Part shown: positions 45,372 to 57,349 of the stretch, piece after piece
How the letters are laid out: the number at the start of each line of letters is the position of its first letter
Numbering within the stretch: the first letter of the stretch is position 1
Origin: Cylicocyclus nassatus
Lineage: Eukaryota; Nematoda; Chromadorea; Rhabditida; Strongylidae
NCBI GenBank assembly: GCA_958299035.1
Contig: CATQJL010000001.1
Location: forward strand, 33,317,767 to 33,381,766
DNA length: 64,000 nt
Direction: 5' to 3'
Position numbers and translations under genes: made by a program
Notes under the pieces: model-generated
Databases searched by the model: none
What the model was told of the DNA's origin: nothing
The model's input: only the letters and a program-made list of their open reading frames with translations

Positions 45372-48300
45372 TTAAAGTTCAATCTCATCGGAGTCGGAGC
45401 TGTATGTGACAATCTGTGGCTCCCTTTCGGATTTTTGCACTAGTGCTTTGCTCTTCTTTTCATCTGATTCCTTCCTGAGGCTGCTCGTTTTGGAACGTTT
45501 CCTCGGCGATTGCTCAGCGTCTGATGTTGATTCCGATCTTTGTCGTACTGCATCTAAAATATGCTAGTCACTCACAAATTTGAGAGGAGTTAAATGTTAT
45601 GTTGAAAAGTCCTAGACTTCTTTCCTGAAAGTTAATGCGTAACGCACCAGGGCGTGAAGAAGGCCCGGGCATCTGCTCCTCCGGCACGTCTGCAATTTCG
45701 TGCTCTTCCTCAGATTCAGAAGACACATCGTTAGAGTCTTCTAGTTCCAGCTCATCTACGACAATCTCGGGTGCAACATTTTTACAACGACGTGTCAAAC
45801 TGAACCAGAATGCAGTAAGCAACCATGGAATGACGATGTCACTCACTTTGCAAGCTTGAACATGCCCTGTACTCGCCGAATTGTATCAAAATTTTCCGCC
45901 TCTTCCCTCTTGGCAAGCTGCCGAGCCTTCAAATAACCATGAGCGCAACTGATCATGTACTCATTTTGATACGTTTTTAGTTGAATCTTTTGCGAATGCG
46001 CTGAAATATTAGATCCAATCGAAGGACATTAGCACTATAGTTGGTAGAGGTTAAAGTTAAGAATAACCTCTGCTTTAATGTACCATTTGCGTTTCCTTGA
46101 CTATGTACATGGCTCAATCTTTGAACTTAGCATATAGCGCCGACAGAATCAATCACTTATTTGCGCACTAAAGACGTACAGACGATAACACATGGCTTGA
46201 ACTCCAAGCGCGAAAGCATTTGGATTTGTTTGGAATGCAATAATTTAGAATGGCAAGCGATGAGGTGTAAGTGAAATTTGCGAATCAAAAACGATAATTC
46301 TCTTTAATCCTCTGATTTTCCGTTGAACTTCAGCAAGCGCTATAACGGTATCTTAGCTTCGTTAACGCACCTGCCATTCTCGCCATATCCTTATCAGCGC
46401 CCTTCAGTTTCTCCATCTCCTGACGGTAGTAATCCTCATACTGTCGCGAAGCTACAGCGTGTCTTGTCTAATAACGAATTTAGAACTTCAGCTTCGCCTC
46501 ATACAAAAATTCGTTCGTTACAAAAATTATAAGATATACTGCTCACCATATTACATGAGAGGTGTAACTCTGTAAAGCCACTATCACGCAAAAATTGCTT
46601 CATCAAGTGCGAAACTGTTGACTTCTCCACAGGCTTTCCTCTATACTGAAGAAAGAACGGCGCATCAGGCTTTTTCATGTCTACCAGCTCGTGTTTTTGT
46701 ATCACACTAAATGAATTTCAATAGTCTTAGATGAAAACATGAGTAAAGTAATGTAATGCAGCGTACAAATCTCTCAATTTTGTATAGTAATCGATCCACT
46801 TCTTCGATTTCTTGTCCAATACAAAATATTGACCTCCGTATGCTGTTTTTTGATAGGAAGCCCTGATTTTTGGGTAAGGGTAGCACCCTACCTGAAACGT
46901 ATACTTAACTTTATGAACAATCAAATGAGGAATTAAATCATTTGAATCAAGTTTACCCAGAGTGTTTCCGTGATCTTCTTTTTATTGCCTTCCTTTCCTT
47001 CGTCGTCCTCCCAATCTATGTTTATGCATTGCAATCCCGTAAAGTTAATATCCTGCCCGAACTCTGATACAGGCCTTTTCCTCATTTCAGGTGCATGTAT
47101 GCTTCCATACATCATTTTATAGATGACTTCATTTCTGCTGGTATTACAATGTACTATGTATGCACAGAGTGCACTAAATAGCAAAATCTTCATATGCTTG
47201 GATATCTTGACGTTTAACTGACCCCATCACATAGTTGTATTGAGCGGGATATAACATTCCGTCTCGTTCGAACTTATCCATAACCTTGTCGACGCTCTTG
47301 GCAATCCCTCGATGATCAACAATAGCTCTTGTCACACAATACATTATATTGTCTTGCTAAAAAAAAGGGTAAATATACGATGGACTTTATGATCACGCAC
47401 AAATTTAATAAAGAAGCTTACACGTTTATCTTGTGGCACAATACCCTTCAGTGACATAGTTATCCTTTCTTCTTCGTTGTGTGATCTAAACTGATGAGCT
47501 ATCTTTCTTTTGTATTGTTTTAGGTCTAGCACACGCTGTCGCCCTGCTCCTAAATGATTACATAGGTGTATGCATGCTTTATAGCTATCCACGAAATCAT
47601 AGAGTAAAAATTTACTTTTTTCTAGTTGGATCGACAAAAATCTCCAAAAAGAGGATACCGCCTTTGTTATCATCCTTCGTAGATCGAGTTTGACACCCTC
47701 TGTTTTTAAACGCTCCATATACGGTAAAAAGATTTACTTGAGTATATGGCGTCGTCGACTGTAACGGTCTCTCCCATTCTGAATTTCAGATATTGTGCCA
47801 TTTGACAACTGGCTGAAAGCTAACAAATTTTGGTTTAAACACATAAACTCGAAGAAAACAATTTTGTTCTTATTTTCTTGCAAAAAAAGCTGGAACGATA
47901 TTGAATTTAACAAAAGTCTTCGTTATAAGATGAACTCGTCATAATTACCTCTGCCGAGATCGCATAGCTACAAGCATAAATCGGTCGATGTACTGTACAT
48001 AGCCCCAAATGCCTCCCTTAGCAGGTTTTCCCGTATATTTCGAAATATTTGGCTAAATACATAGCACAAATATTATCTACCATAGGTATCATAAAATTTA
48101 AACGATACCAGTTTATCTTGAATACTTTGTGCAAATTGTTGCAGCAGCGGATGTGATTCTCGTACTACCTTGCGCCAAAATTTGAGATTCTTATCCAATT
48201 TTCGTTTTGTAACTGAATACATTTTTTGCTACTTTTACGTTCAAGAGCTTACCATGCTCGTTTTTTGGCGTGTAGTTTTGTTCGAAATAATTTGGGTCAA

Positions 48301-49662
48301 AGGAATCTAATTCATGATAGAACATATAATCCTTTTTCGGTGCCATTTTGAATATGTCAGCAACATTTGCATCACCTTCAACGGAAGCATGTTTTGAAAC
48401 GAAAATTCTAGGGCACAAGGAATTTAGATTTTGTATTAACCTGAATATTGTTCGTCGCCAAAACAAGTGTATAATAAATGTCTGTCTACACGCGGTGATG
48501 CGAAAGTTACGGGTAACACAGGGGGCGAAATCTCCTCTATTGATACTTCCGCAGAACTAGGGCTGTCCATTCGCACTCGATCTGTTTCCACTGTATTCGT
48601 CGGTGCAACGTCTATTGCCAGCTTCTGTGAAGACGTCGCAACAGGCAATCCCCTTTTTGTCTTCTGTTTGATTTGAGAAAGAGGAGTGTTGGATTCTACG
48701 TTGCTTGCGTTGTGCTTTTTGGATATAGATAATTGCGTTTGAATCTGTTGGTAAATTTATTTACATACTCTATCCGACGGAATTGCAAAAAATTTGCACA
48801 TACCCAATCCTCGTTCGCCTGTGAACGTCCCTCTGCAATAGAACTTCTGTTTGCATCTATTCCCGCCTGCGCTTCCGCTACAATCTCTCCACGGACTCGA
48901 CATCTTGCTACCTGTGAAAAAGCAGTTTCAATCAGTATTCTGCAACGCAATCAGTGGTCATTATTTGCACTTACGGCCTCATTAACCAACATCTCCACCT
49001 CGTCCTTGCGCACATATTTGTATCGATCAATGCGTTTATCCTCATAACCCTAGAATCCGTTTAATTCGCAAAATTAGCTATTAATAAAGATCAAAATAAA
49101 AGACTGTTGATGCAGTAAGTAAACTTACACCATCCGTCGGTATACCGCATTTCCTGAGTTGATGTACAAAGTCATTATGCACTCCCCATTCGCCTTCCGT
49201 CACTAGTCTGCGAACATCGCTTAGGTTTATCTTTGCTCTTCCCATATACTGTGTGATGCCACGCCCGAGCTGCATAACAATCTAAATTGTATTTAAAGCG
49301 ATAGCACACGGAATAGGTCGTGTATAACGTACCTTATAATCCAATGTATTTTTTCTAAGAAGTTCACTATGCGCTCTTCTAAGATGTTCGGCAAATCGGT
49401 ATTCGCCTTGTTTGCCACATACAACACAGTAACTCGCACCCTCATTTGGATTCTTAGGATAAAACATGTCTGCAAAAAAATTTTTTGTGATGACAAACAT
49501 ATCATAAAATTGGACTGTGATACTTCACAAACCTTCGTGCAACGTCTCAGGTGTATACCTTATGATGTGCTCGCTCTTAAGTCTATCTAGATTTGCCTGC
49601 GCTGCATTTCCCACCTCTAGAACTTCGTGATATCTAGAGGATGAACGAAGACGGGAAGCCAT
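45372..49662 (-). CDS. Tyrosine recombinase, intron-rich (~950 aa, C2H2 finger)
   Basis: Twenty exons fit, from ATG at 49662 to TAA at 45372. Main ones: 49533-49662, 49333-49469, 49129-49281, 48975-49049, 48804-48911, 48441-48744, 48253-48375, 48109-48212, 47949-48052, a 41-nt micro-exon 47849-47889, 47738-47812, 47422-47699, 47223-47356, 46957-47173, 46767-46891, 46547-46706, 46371-46467, 45847-46000, 45648-45799, 45372-45553. Exon 2 has a C2H2-like finger (CVVCGKQGEYRFAEHLRRAH). The catalytic core shows the first Arg in CNTSRNEVIYKM (codon 47134-47136), box II as NMTRHAVAS (N-x-x-R-H, Asn replacing the usual His), and AHSQKIQLKTY with the nucleophile Tyr at 45969-45971, nine residues after His as in phage-type integrases. 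The C-terminal tail is acidic/Ser-rich with a basic PRKRSK patch. It would cut and rejoin DNA through a 3'-phosphotyrosine. The closest types are Crypton/DIRS-like recombinases; no reverse transcriptase is present. Confidence 0.75.
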
Positions 49663-49851
49663 TTTTAATACCGATCTAGCAAGAATTCTAATGCTTCTAG
49701 AAAGAAAGAGATTTTGGCTATAAGAATTTATTTGCTGAATATGTGGAAAGTAATCAAAAGATAATGTACATTTCAGGCATGCAGGGAAGAAAAATGGAAA
49801 AACTTTTTATTGTAACTGCTAACAAATATTAATAACAATTTCAAATAACAA

Positions 49852-52458
49852 CTACTCAATTGCTACAATACTAATCGGTTCCTTAAGCGATTCTTTAATT
49901 AGTTTGATTCTTTGCTCACACCTCCTATTTAGCCTATGCAATTGACGGTGGTGATAAAAAATGGCAAAAATAGTAAGCATAAGCACAATATAAATAAATA
50001 AAATAGGAAATGTTCTACTGTACTTGCATCCATCATCTTCTGCAAAATTTGGTTGCGATCATTGTCTTCATTGTGCAGATTATCAGGCTTCGTAGGCGTA
50101 TGATTTGACTAAAAGTTATAAAAGCGCGTGTGATCTCATGGTGTAAGTAAATTATATATATATATATTTACTAACAGGTAAAGCTATCGTTAACTCCATA
50201 GTCAAGTTGCCTGTCTTCACTCGCGAAGCTACCTTCATCGAACCTATATGCAGTTCTGCTCCTTGCGGTATTTCCACCACGATTATAGGCTTCTCAATTT
50301 TGAGTGATTGAAAAGCTTCATTGTCTTGTTTTTTATAGAACATGCGTTTCATTCGCGTAACCACCACCACTGTCTTCAACAGTGGGACGATCAGCGTAAA
50401 CTAAAACATATGTACTAAGATTTTCTAACACTCTGTGTAGCATGGACAAGTCTTTGAAACTCACTTCATCATTGGTGGAATTGTGCTCGACCACAGTGCA
50501 ACCATCTCGATTACCAGAACGTAAACCGCATGTAGTTTGCGGTTTTGTCTTGCACAGAAGAGTGGACGATAAGGTACTGCACTCATCAACGTTGCTTACT
50601 TCTTCGAGCGCACTCACATTGCTCACTAGCATCGATGTTGGTATGATGTAATGAGCGCCAAGGACATGGCTTGAGTACTTCTTCATATTTTCACTAAATC
50701 CGCCAAGTGGTACAATTCGTGTGAGGTACCCTACATTTTTTTCCAAACTGACTGGATAGCAAATCTAAACTATTTTATTTATTTGGTGTATAACACTTGC
50801 AGGACCGCTCACTTTCACTTCCATGACACGTCTGTTCATCGATAGTACCGTTGCTCGCAATGTATCACCAGCGACATCAAATCTACTCTTGAGAACGGAA
50901 GCATTGAACCTTTCCAAACCCATCAGATTTGCAATGGCGGAAAGAAGATTGCTCTCACCATGATGGTTGATCACACAATGTGTTACGCGACCGTAATTGA
51001 ATAGCCCGGTGAAAGCGGCTTCTATCGCCATTAGCAATCGTGATCTGACTTGAGCGAAAACGAATTCAAAACGAATCCTAAAGTGCTACATGGATATTTT
51101 TTTTACACAAAAAGTTGAAAAATCGGCAAGCATGACTTAGCACTCACTTGCAAGTTTTCAATTCCAAAAATTCCGCCAAATTGTGCATTTGCGATTTCAT
51201 CTCAAGGACTTGTTTCATCAGCCGCTGTAATTTTATAGCATCTGGTGACAAAAAGCTAAACTATGCAATAGCACAAACTTTTTGCTGATGCTCCTCCTCC
51301 GAATATTTGTAGATCAAGGCTTTAATTTCACGGTATGCAAGCTCTCCAAGACCGACCCCTACCCCAAAGGCGACGATTCCTATTCCAGGAAAAAACTCAA
51401 CCTGTCCCGTACTAAAGCATGCGTGTGCTTTTTTCACATAGTCCATTTAAAACGCTTACTTGTAATGAGGTGTTATTCTTCTGTATTTGTTGAATGTTGC
51501 TTCCATTTCTTGGAGATGCAGATTTAAAGCGTCCTCTTTCATTGTTCTATATACCTGAATACATTTCAAAAGTTTGTAACACTCAACTGCCATTCTCAAA
51601 TGCTAAAATCAAAATTCTTGCCCTCATTCTTAACTCCTCATTGAGAGTACTACTAATGTTCAAAGATTTCTCAAATGGTTCGAGTACTTGGTCAAACATT
51701 CTTCCGTCAATGTAGCTCGAGTAATCTGTAAAAATAAAAGATTGCTATGACGTCCATATGATTACATGTACCTTCTGTCTCACTTACATAAAGTTAACTC
51801 GAGGTGAATGGTTGAGATTTCGTTCGGCCGCTTCGCTTGGACCTTGCACTCGTTCCCGAACGCATCGTCTAATCATTTTCCCGCGCTTGAGCGTGATAAG
51901 AGGCTTAAGGCAAAATTTGCTTGTTAAATAAAGCGTGGGAATGGTCAGAAAACACCACGTACGCAAACGCGACGCGAGCATGTCCTCCGAAGCGGCCAAG
52001 CCGAATCCGCTCGAGTCGGGTTCACACCATATGATACAGAGGATATGTTTGTGATAGCGCCATAGAGCTAATTTAGACAAGTCACGTAATTTAGCTTCTT
52101 TACAACTCTGATAAGGTTGGTCAGCTTTGGAAATGCAGAATTTTCAACATTTGCCGACGCTATAGTAGCAACGTGCATTACAATTGTCCAGGGCTACTAT
52201 CTACCTTTCAATCCAAACGATTCAATCAAAATACATACCTAGCACGACGATGCCACATTCTCGTTCTTCTTTTGCAGCGAATCCAACCACCTCACCGTGT
52301 ATTCCGTTGTCATGAAAAGCCTTCAGAGTAACTCCGTCTAATATTGGCAATCCTGTGGTTGAGGCGCCGTCAATCTTAGAAGCTAAGAAGACTCCTTGAA
52401 CTCTATTCAGAAAACCGGCAGCAAATATGTAAAAAATAGTACTAGATAGGAACGCCAT
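49852..52458 (-). CDS. Envelope-like type I membrane glycoprotein
   Basis: Minus-strand coding blocks: 52237-52458, 51460-51725, 51279-51411, 51148-51224, 50813-51077, 50465-50764, 50176-50400 and 49852-50108, with short GT-AG introns between. The first block starts with a signal peptide (MAFLSSTIFYIFAAG). The third has a Gly-rich hydrophobic segment (about 51340-51400) placed like a fusion peptide, and the fourth looks like a short heptad-type helix. The sixth has a P-x-x-x-x-V-x-Y-L-x-R-I-V-P-L stretch followed by IIPTSMLV and a cluster of five Cys, the order seen in baculovirus F and errantivirus Env proteins. Several N-x-S/T sites occur. The last block encodes a hydrophobic anchor; two frames can each supply one, so the 3' splice is uncertain. 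The second block has a TGA at 51583-51585 with the frame continuing in another phase: an unseen intron or a real break. The role (membrane fusion) is inferred. Confidence 0.55.
51784..52080. repeat. GC-rich imperfect palindrome in the first intron
   Basis: Within the ~510-bp first intron of the envelope-like gene, CGGCCGCTTCGCTTGGACC near 51819 faces an inverse copy near 51990-52010 (TCCTCCGAAGCGGCCAAG), centred on GGCAAAATTTGC near 51908. A 98-aa ORF covers it but does not continue the flanking exons. It is probably a foldback insertion. Confidence 0.45.
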
Positions 52459-52675
52459 TTAATATCTGAAACTATCGGTGTAATGAAGAAAACATGCAAA
52501 AAAATCCAAAACACATGACCATAAATAACTTGCAAGTTGATGAATTCCATGGTGCGATAAGCATGAAAAGCATATCATAATTGTTAAAAGCACTAAGTTT
52601 GCGAGAAGTCGATGAAATTGATATAAAATTGAATATTTAGAAAAATGAAAACTGCTATTGCTACCAAGGTTCACT
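52459..52675 (-). promoter_or_regulatory. Presumed 5' flank of the envelope-like gene
   Basis: 217 bp between the ATG at 52458 and the satellite array. It is AT-rich, with no clear promoter motif. Any promoter for the two-gene unit must lie here or inside the satellite. Confidence 0.3.
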
Positions 52676-55600
52676 CCTACCCCTCTGTATCAATCATCTT
52701 TCAGCTCCTTCAACGCAAGTTTCCAAAAATCGATAAAATTGATATGATAATTTTCTGACGGTAATCAGCAAAATCTGATACCATTCCACATCACTTCGCA
52801 GCGCTTCAAAACGTAAATTGCAAAAATCGGTAAAATCAGTGAACAAGTAAAGAATCTTATAAATGAAAATCATTACTGAAATCAAGATTCAGTCTTACCC
52901 CCCCCCCTGTACCAACTCTCAGCTTTCTGGCGAGAAATGCTCAAAAAATCGATAAAATCGATGAATAAATGAAGAATCTCATAAATGAATATTATTACTA
53001 GAATCAAGATACAGTCATACCCCCCTGTACCAATTCTCAGCTTTCAGGTCAGAAATGCTCAAAAAATCGATAAAATCGATGAATAAATGAAGAATTATAT
53101 AAATGAATATCATTGCTGGAATCAAGATTCAGTTTTACCCCCCTGTACCAACTCTCAGCTTTCTGGCTAGAAATGCTCAAAAAATCGATAAAATCGATGA
53201 ATAAATAAAGAATCTCATAAATGAATGTCATTACTAGAATCAAGATACAGTCTTACCCCCCTGTACCAACTCTCAGCTTTCTGGTCAGAAACGCTCAAAA
53301 AATCGATAAAATCGATGAATAAATGAAGAATTATATAAATGAATATCATTGCTGGAATCAAGATACAGTTTTACCCCCCTGTACCAACTCTCAGCTTTTT
53401 GGCTAGAAGCTCAAAAAATCGATAAAATCGATGAATAAATGAAGAATCTCATAAATGAATGTCATTACTAGAATCAAGATACAGTCTTACCCCCCTGTAC
53501 CAACTCTCAGCTTTCTGGTCAGAAACGCTCAAAAAATCGATAAAATCGATGAATAAATGAAGAATCTCATAAACGAATATCATTACTAGAATCAAGATAC
53601 AGTCATACCCCCCTGTACCAATTCTCAGCTTTCAGGTCAGAAATGCTCAAAAAATCGATAAAGTCGATGAATAAATGAAGAATTTCATAAATGAATATCA
53701 TTGCTGGAATCAAGATTCAGTTTTACCCCTCTGTACCAACTCTCAGCTTTCTGGCTAGAAATGCTCAAAAAATCGATAAAATCGATGAATAAATGAAGAA
53801 TTATATAAATGAATATCATTGCTGGAATCAAGATTCAGTTTTACCCCCCTGTACCAACTCTCAGCTTTCTGGCTAGAAATGCTCAAAAAATCGATAAAAT
53901 CGATGAATAAATGAAGAATCTCATAAATGAATGTCATTACTAGAATCAAGATACAGTCTTACCCCCCTGTACCAACTCTCAGCTTTCTGGTCAGAAACGC
54001 TCAAAAAATCGATAAAATCGATGAATAAATGAAGAATTATATAAATGAATATCATTGCTGGAATCAAGATACAGTTTTACCCCCCTGTACCAACTCTCAG
54101 CTTTTTGGCTAGAAGCTCAAAAAATCGATAAAATCGATGAATAAATGAAGAATCTCATAAATGAATGTCATTACTAGAATCAAGATACAGTCTTACCCCC
54201 CTGTACCAACTCTCAGCTTTCTGGTCAGAAACGCTCAAAAAATCGATAAAATCGATGAATAAATGAAGAATCTCATAAACGAATATCATTACTAGAATCA
54301 AGATACAGTCATACCCCCCTGTACCAATTCTCAGCTTTCAGGTCAGAAATGCTCAAAAAATCGATAAAGTCGATGAATAAATGAAGAATTTCATAAATGA
54401 ATATCATTGCTGGAATCAAGATTCAGTTTTACCCCTCTGTACCAACTCTCAGCTTTCTGGCTAGAAATGCTCAAAAAATCGATAAAATCGATGAATAAAT
54501 GAAGAATTATATAAATGAATATCATTGCTGGAATCAAGATTCAGTTTTACCCCCCTGTACCAACTCTCAGCTTTCTGGCTAGAAATGCTCAAAAAATCGA
54601 TAAAATCGATGAATAAATGAAGAATCTCATAAATGAATGTCATTACTAGAATCAAGATACAGTCATACCCCCCTGTACCAATTCTCAGCTTTCAGGTCAG
54701 AAATGCTCAAAAAATCGATAAAATCGATGAATAAATGAAGAATTTCATAAACGAATATCATTGCTAGAATCAAGATACAGTCATACCCCCCTGTACCAAT
54801 TCTCAGCTTTCAGGTCAGAAATGCTCAAAAAATCGATAAAATCGATGAATAAATGAAGAATTTCATAAATGAATATCATTGCTGGAATCAAGATTCAGTT
54901 TTACCCCCCTGTACCAACTCTCAGCTTTCTGGCTAGAAATGCTCAAAAAATCGATAAAATCGATGAATAAATGAAGAATCTCATAAATGAATGTCATTAC
55001 TAGAATCAAGATACAGTCTTACCCCCCTGTACCAACTCTCAGCTTTCTGGTCAGAAACGCTCAAAAAATCGATAAAATCGATGAATAAATGAAGAATCTC
55101 ATAAATGAATGTCATTACTAGAATCAAGATACAGTCTTACCCCCCTGTACCAACTCTCAGCTTTCTGGTCAGAAACGCTCAAAAAATCGATAAAATCGAT
55201 GAATAAATGAAGAATCTCATAAACGAATATCATTACTAGAATCAAGATACAGTCATACCCCCCTGTACCAATTCTCAGCTTTCAGGTCAGAAATGCTCAA
55301 AAAATCGATAAAATCGATGAATAAATGAAGAATTTCATAAACGAATATCATTGCTGGAATCAAGATTCAGTTTTACCCCTCTGTACCAACTCTCAGCTTT
55401 CTGGCTAGAAATGCTCAAAAAATCGATAAAATCGATGAATAAATGAAGAATTATATAAATGAATATCATTGCTGGAATCAAGATACAGTTTTACCCCCCT
55501 GTACCAACTCTCAGCTTTTTGGCTAGAAGCTCAAAAAATCGATAAAATCGATGAATAAATGAAGAATCTCATAAATGAATGTCATTACTAGAATCAAGAT

Positions 55601-57137
55601 ACAGTCTTACCCCCCTGTACCAACTCTCAGCTTTCTGGTCAGAAACGCTCAAAAAATCGATAAAATCGATGAATAAATGAAGAATCTCATAAACGAATAT
55701 CATTACTAGAATCAAGATACAGTCATACCCCCCTGTACCAATTCTCAGCTTTCAGGTCAGAAATGCTCAAAAAATCGATAAAGTCGATGAATAAATGAAG
55801 AATTTCATAAATGAATATCATTGCTGGAATCAAGATTCAGTTTTACCCCTCTGTACCAACTCTCAGCTTTCTGGCTAGAAATGCTCAAAAAATCGATAAA
55901 ATCGATGAATAAATGAAGAATTATATAAATGAATATCATTGCTGGAATCAAGATTCAGTTTTACCCCCCTGTACCAACTCTCAGCTTTCTGGCTAGAAAT
56001 GCTCAAAAAATCGATAAAATCGATGAATAAATGAAGAATCTCATAAATGAATGTCATTACTAGAATCAAGATACAGTCATACCCCCCTGTACCAATTCTC
56101 AGCTTTCAGGTCAGAAATGCTCAAAAAATCGATAAAATCGATGAATAAATGAAGAATTTCATAAACGAATATCATTGCTAGAATCAAGATACAGTCATAC
56201 CCCCCTGTACCAATTCTCAGCTTTCAGGTCAGAAATGCTCAAAAAATCGATAAAATCGATGAATAAATGAAGAATTTCATAAATGAATATCATTGCTGGA
56301 ATCAAGATTCAGTTTTACCCCCCTGTACCAACTCTCAGCTTTCTGGCTAGAAATGCTCAAAAAATCGATAAAATCGATGAATAAATGAAGAATCTCATAA
56401 ATGAATGTCATTACTAGAATCAAGATACAGTCTTACCCCCCTGTACCAACTCTCAGCTTTCTGGTCAGAAACGCTCAAAAAATCGATAAAATCGATGAAT
56501 AAATGAAGAATCTCATAAATGAATGTCATTACTAGAATCAAGATACAGTCTTACCCCCCTGTACCAACTCTCAGCTTTCTGGTCAGAAACGCTCAAAAAA
56601 TCGATAAAATCGATGAATAAATGAAGAATCTCATAAACGAATATCATTACTAGAATCAAGATACAGTCATACCCCCCTGTACCAATTCTCAGCTTTCAGG
56701 TCAGAAATGCTCAAAAAATCGATAAAATCGATGAATAAATGAAGAATTTCATAAACGAATATCATTGCTGGAATCAAGATTCAGTTTTACCCCTCTGTAC
56801 CAACTCTCAGCTTTCTGGCTAGAAATGCTCAAAAAATCGATAAAATCGATGAATAAATGAAGAATCTCATAAATGACTATCATTACTAGAATCAAGATAC
56901 AGTCTTACCCCTCTGTAAAAACTCTCAGCTTTCTGGCTAGAAATGCTCAAAAAATCGATAAAATCGATGAATAAATGAAGAATCTCATAAATGAATATCG
57001 TTACTGGAATCATGATTCAGTTTTACCCCCCTGTACCAATTCTCAGCTTTCAAATCAGAAATGCTCAAAAAATCGATAAAATCGATGAATAAATGAAGAA
57101 TCTCATAAATGAATATCATTACTAGAATCAAGATACA
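52676..57137. repeat. Satellite array, ~118-bp unit, ~38 copies
   Basis: Each unit runs TTACCCCCCTGTACCAACTC, a CAGCTTTCTGGC-AGAAATG stretch, CAAAAAATCGATAAAATCGA and TGAATAAATGAAGAAT to an ATACAGTC end. The first few units are most diverged. From about 53 kb, variant units recur with a 706-bp period (six units), and a 1414-bp step occurs between 54461 and 55875. The right edge is abrupt at ATACAG|GCGCTC. Repeated identical 64-aa minus-strand ORFs are by-products. The unit aligns with the internal repeat of the Helitrons at 33.5 kb. Confidence 0.9.
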
Positions 57138-57349
57138 GGCGCTCTAACGCTGTCTTTAAGCAAATAGTATTTTTACATTAGTACTTATTAGATCACAAGA
57201 AGAGACACGGAAATTCAACTCCCGATGCATGTGTACGTTTTCAGCATATAAGTATTTGTTTTGGCAAAAAAGGAAGGTCAGTGTAAAAATTTAAAGAAAC
57301 AGACCATAAATTCACTCTGTTATGAATATATACGAGTTTTACCCTGCGA

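Noticed and set aside
45635..45859. 74-aa Ser-rich plus-strand ORF
   Set aside because: It lies opposite the acidic Ser/Glu-rich exon of the recombinase gene and is a shadow.
51784..52080. 98-aa ORF as an exon of the envelope-like gene
   Set aside because: It lies over a palindrome, has no suitable splice phase with the neighbours, and its composition follows the inverted arms.
52676..57137. Regularly spaced repeats resembling a CRISPR array, and repeated 64-aa ORFs
   Set aside because: Units are tandem with no unique spacers, the context is a eukaryotic genome with spliced genes, and the ORFs recur only because the satellite does.
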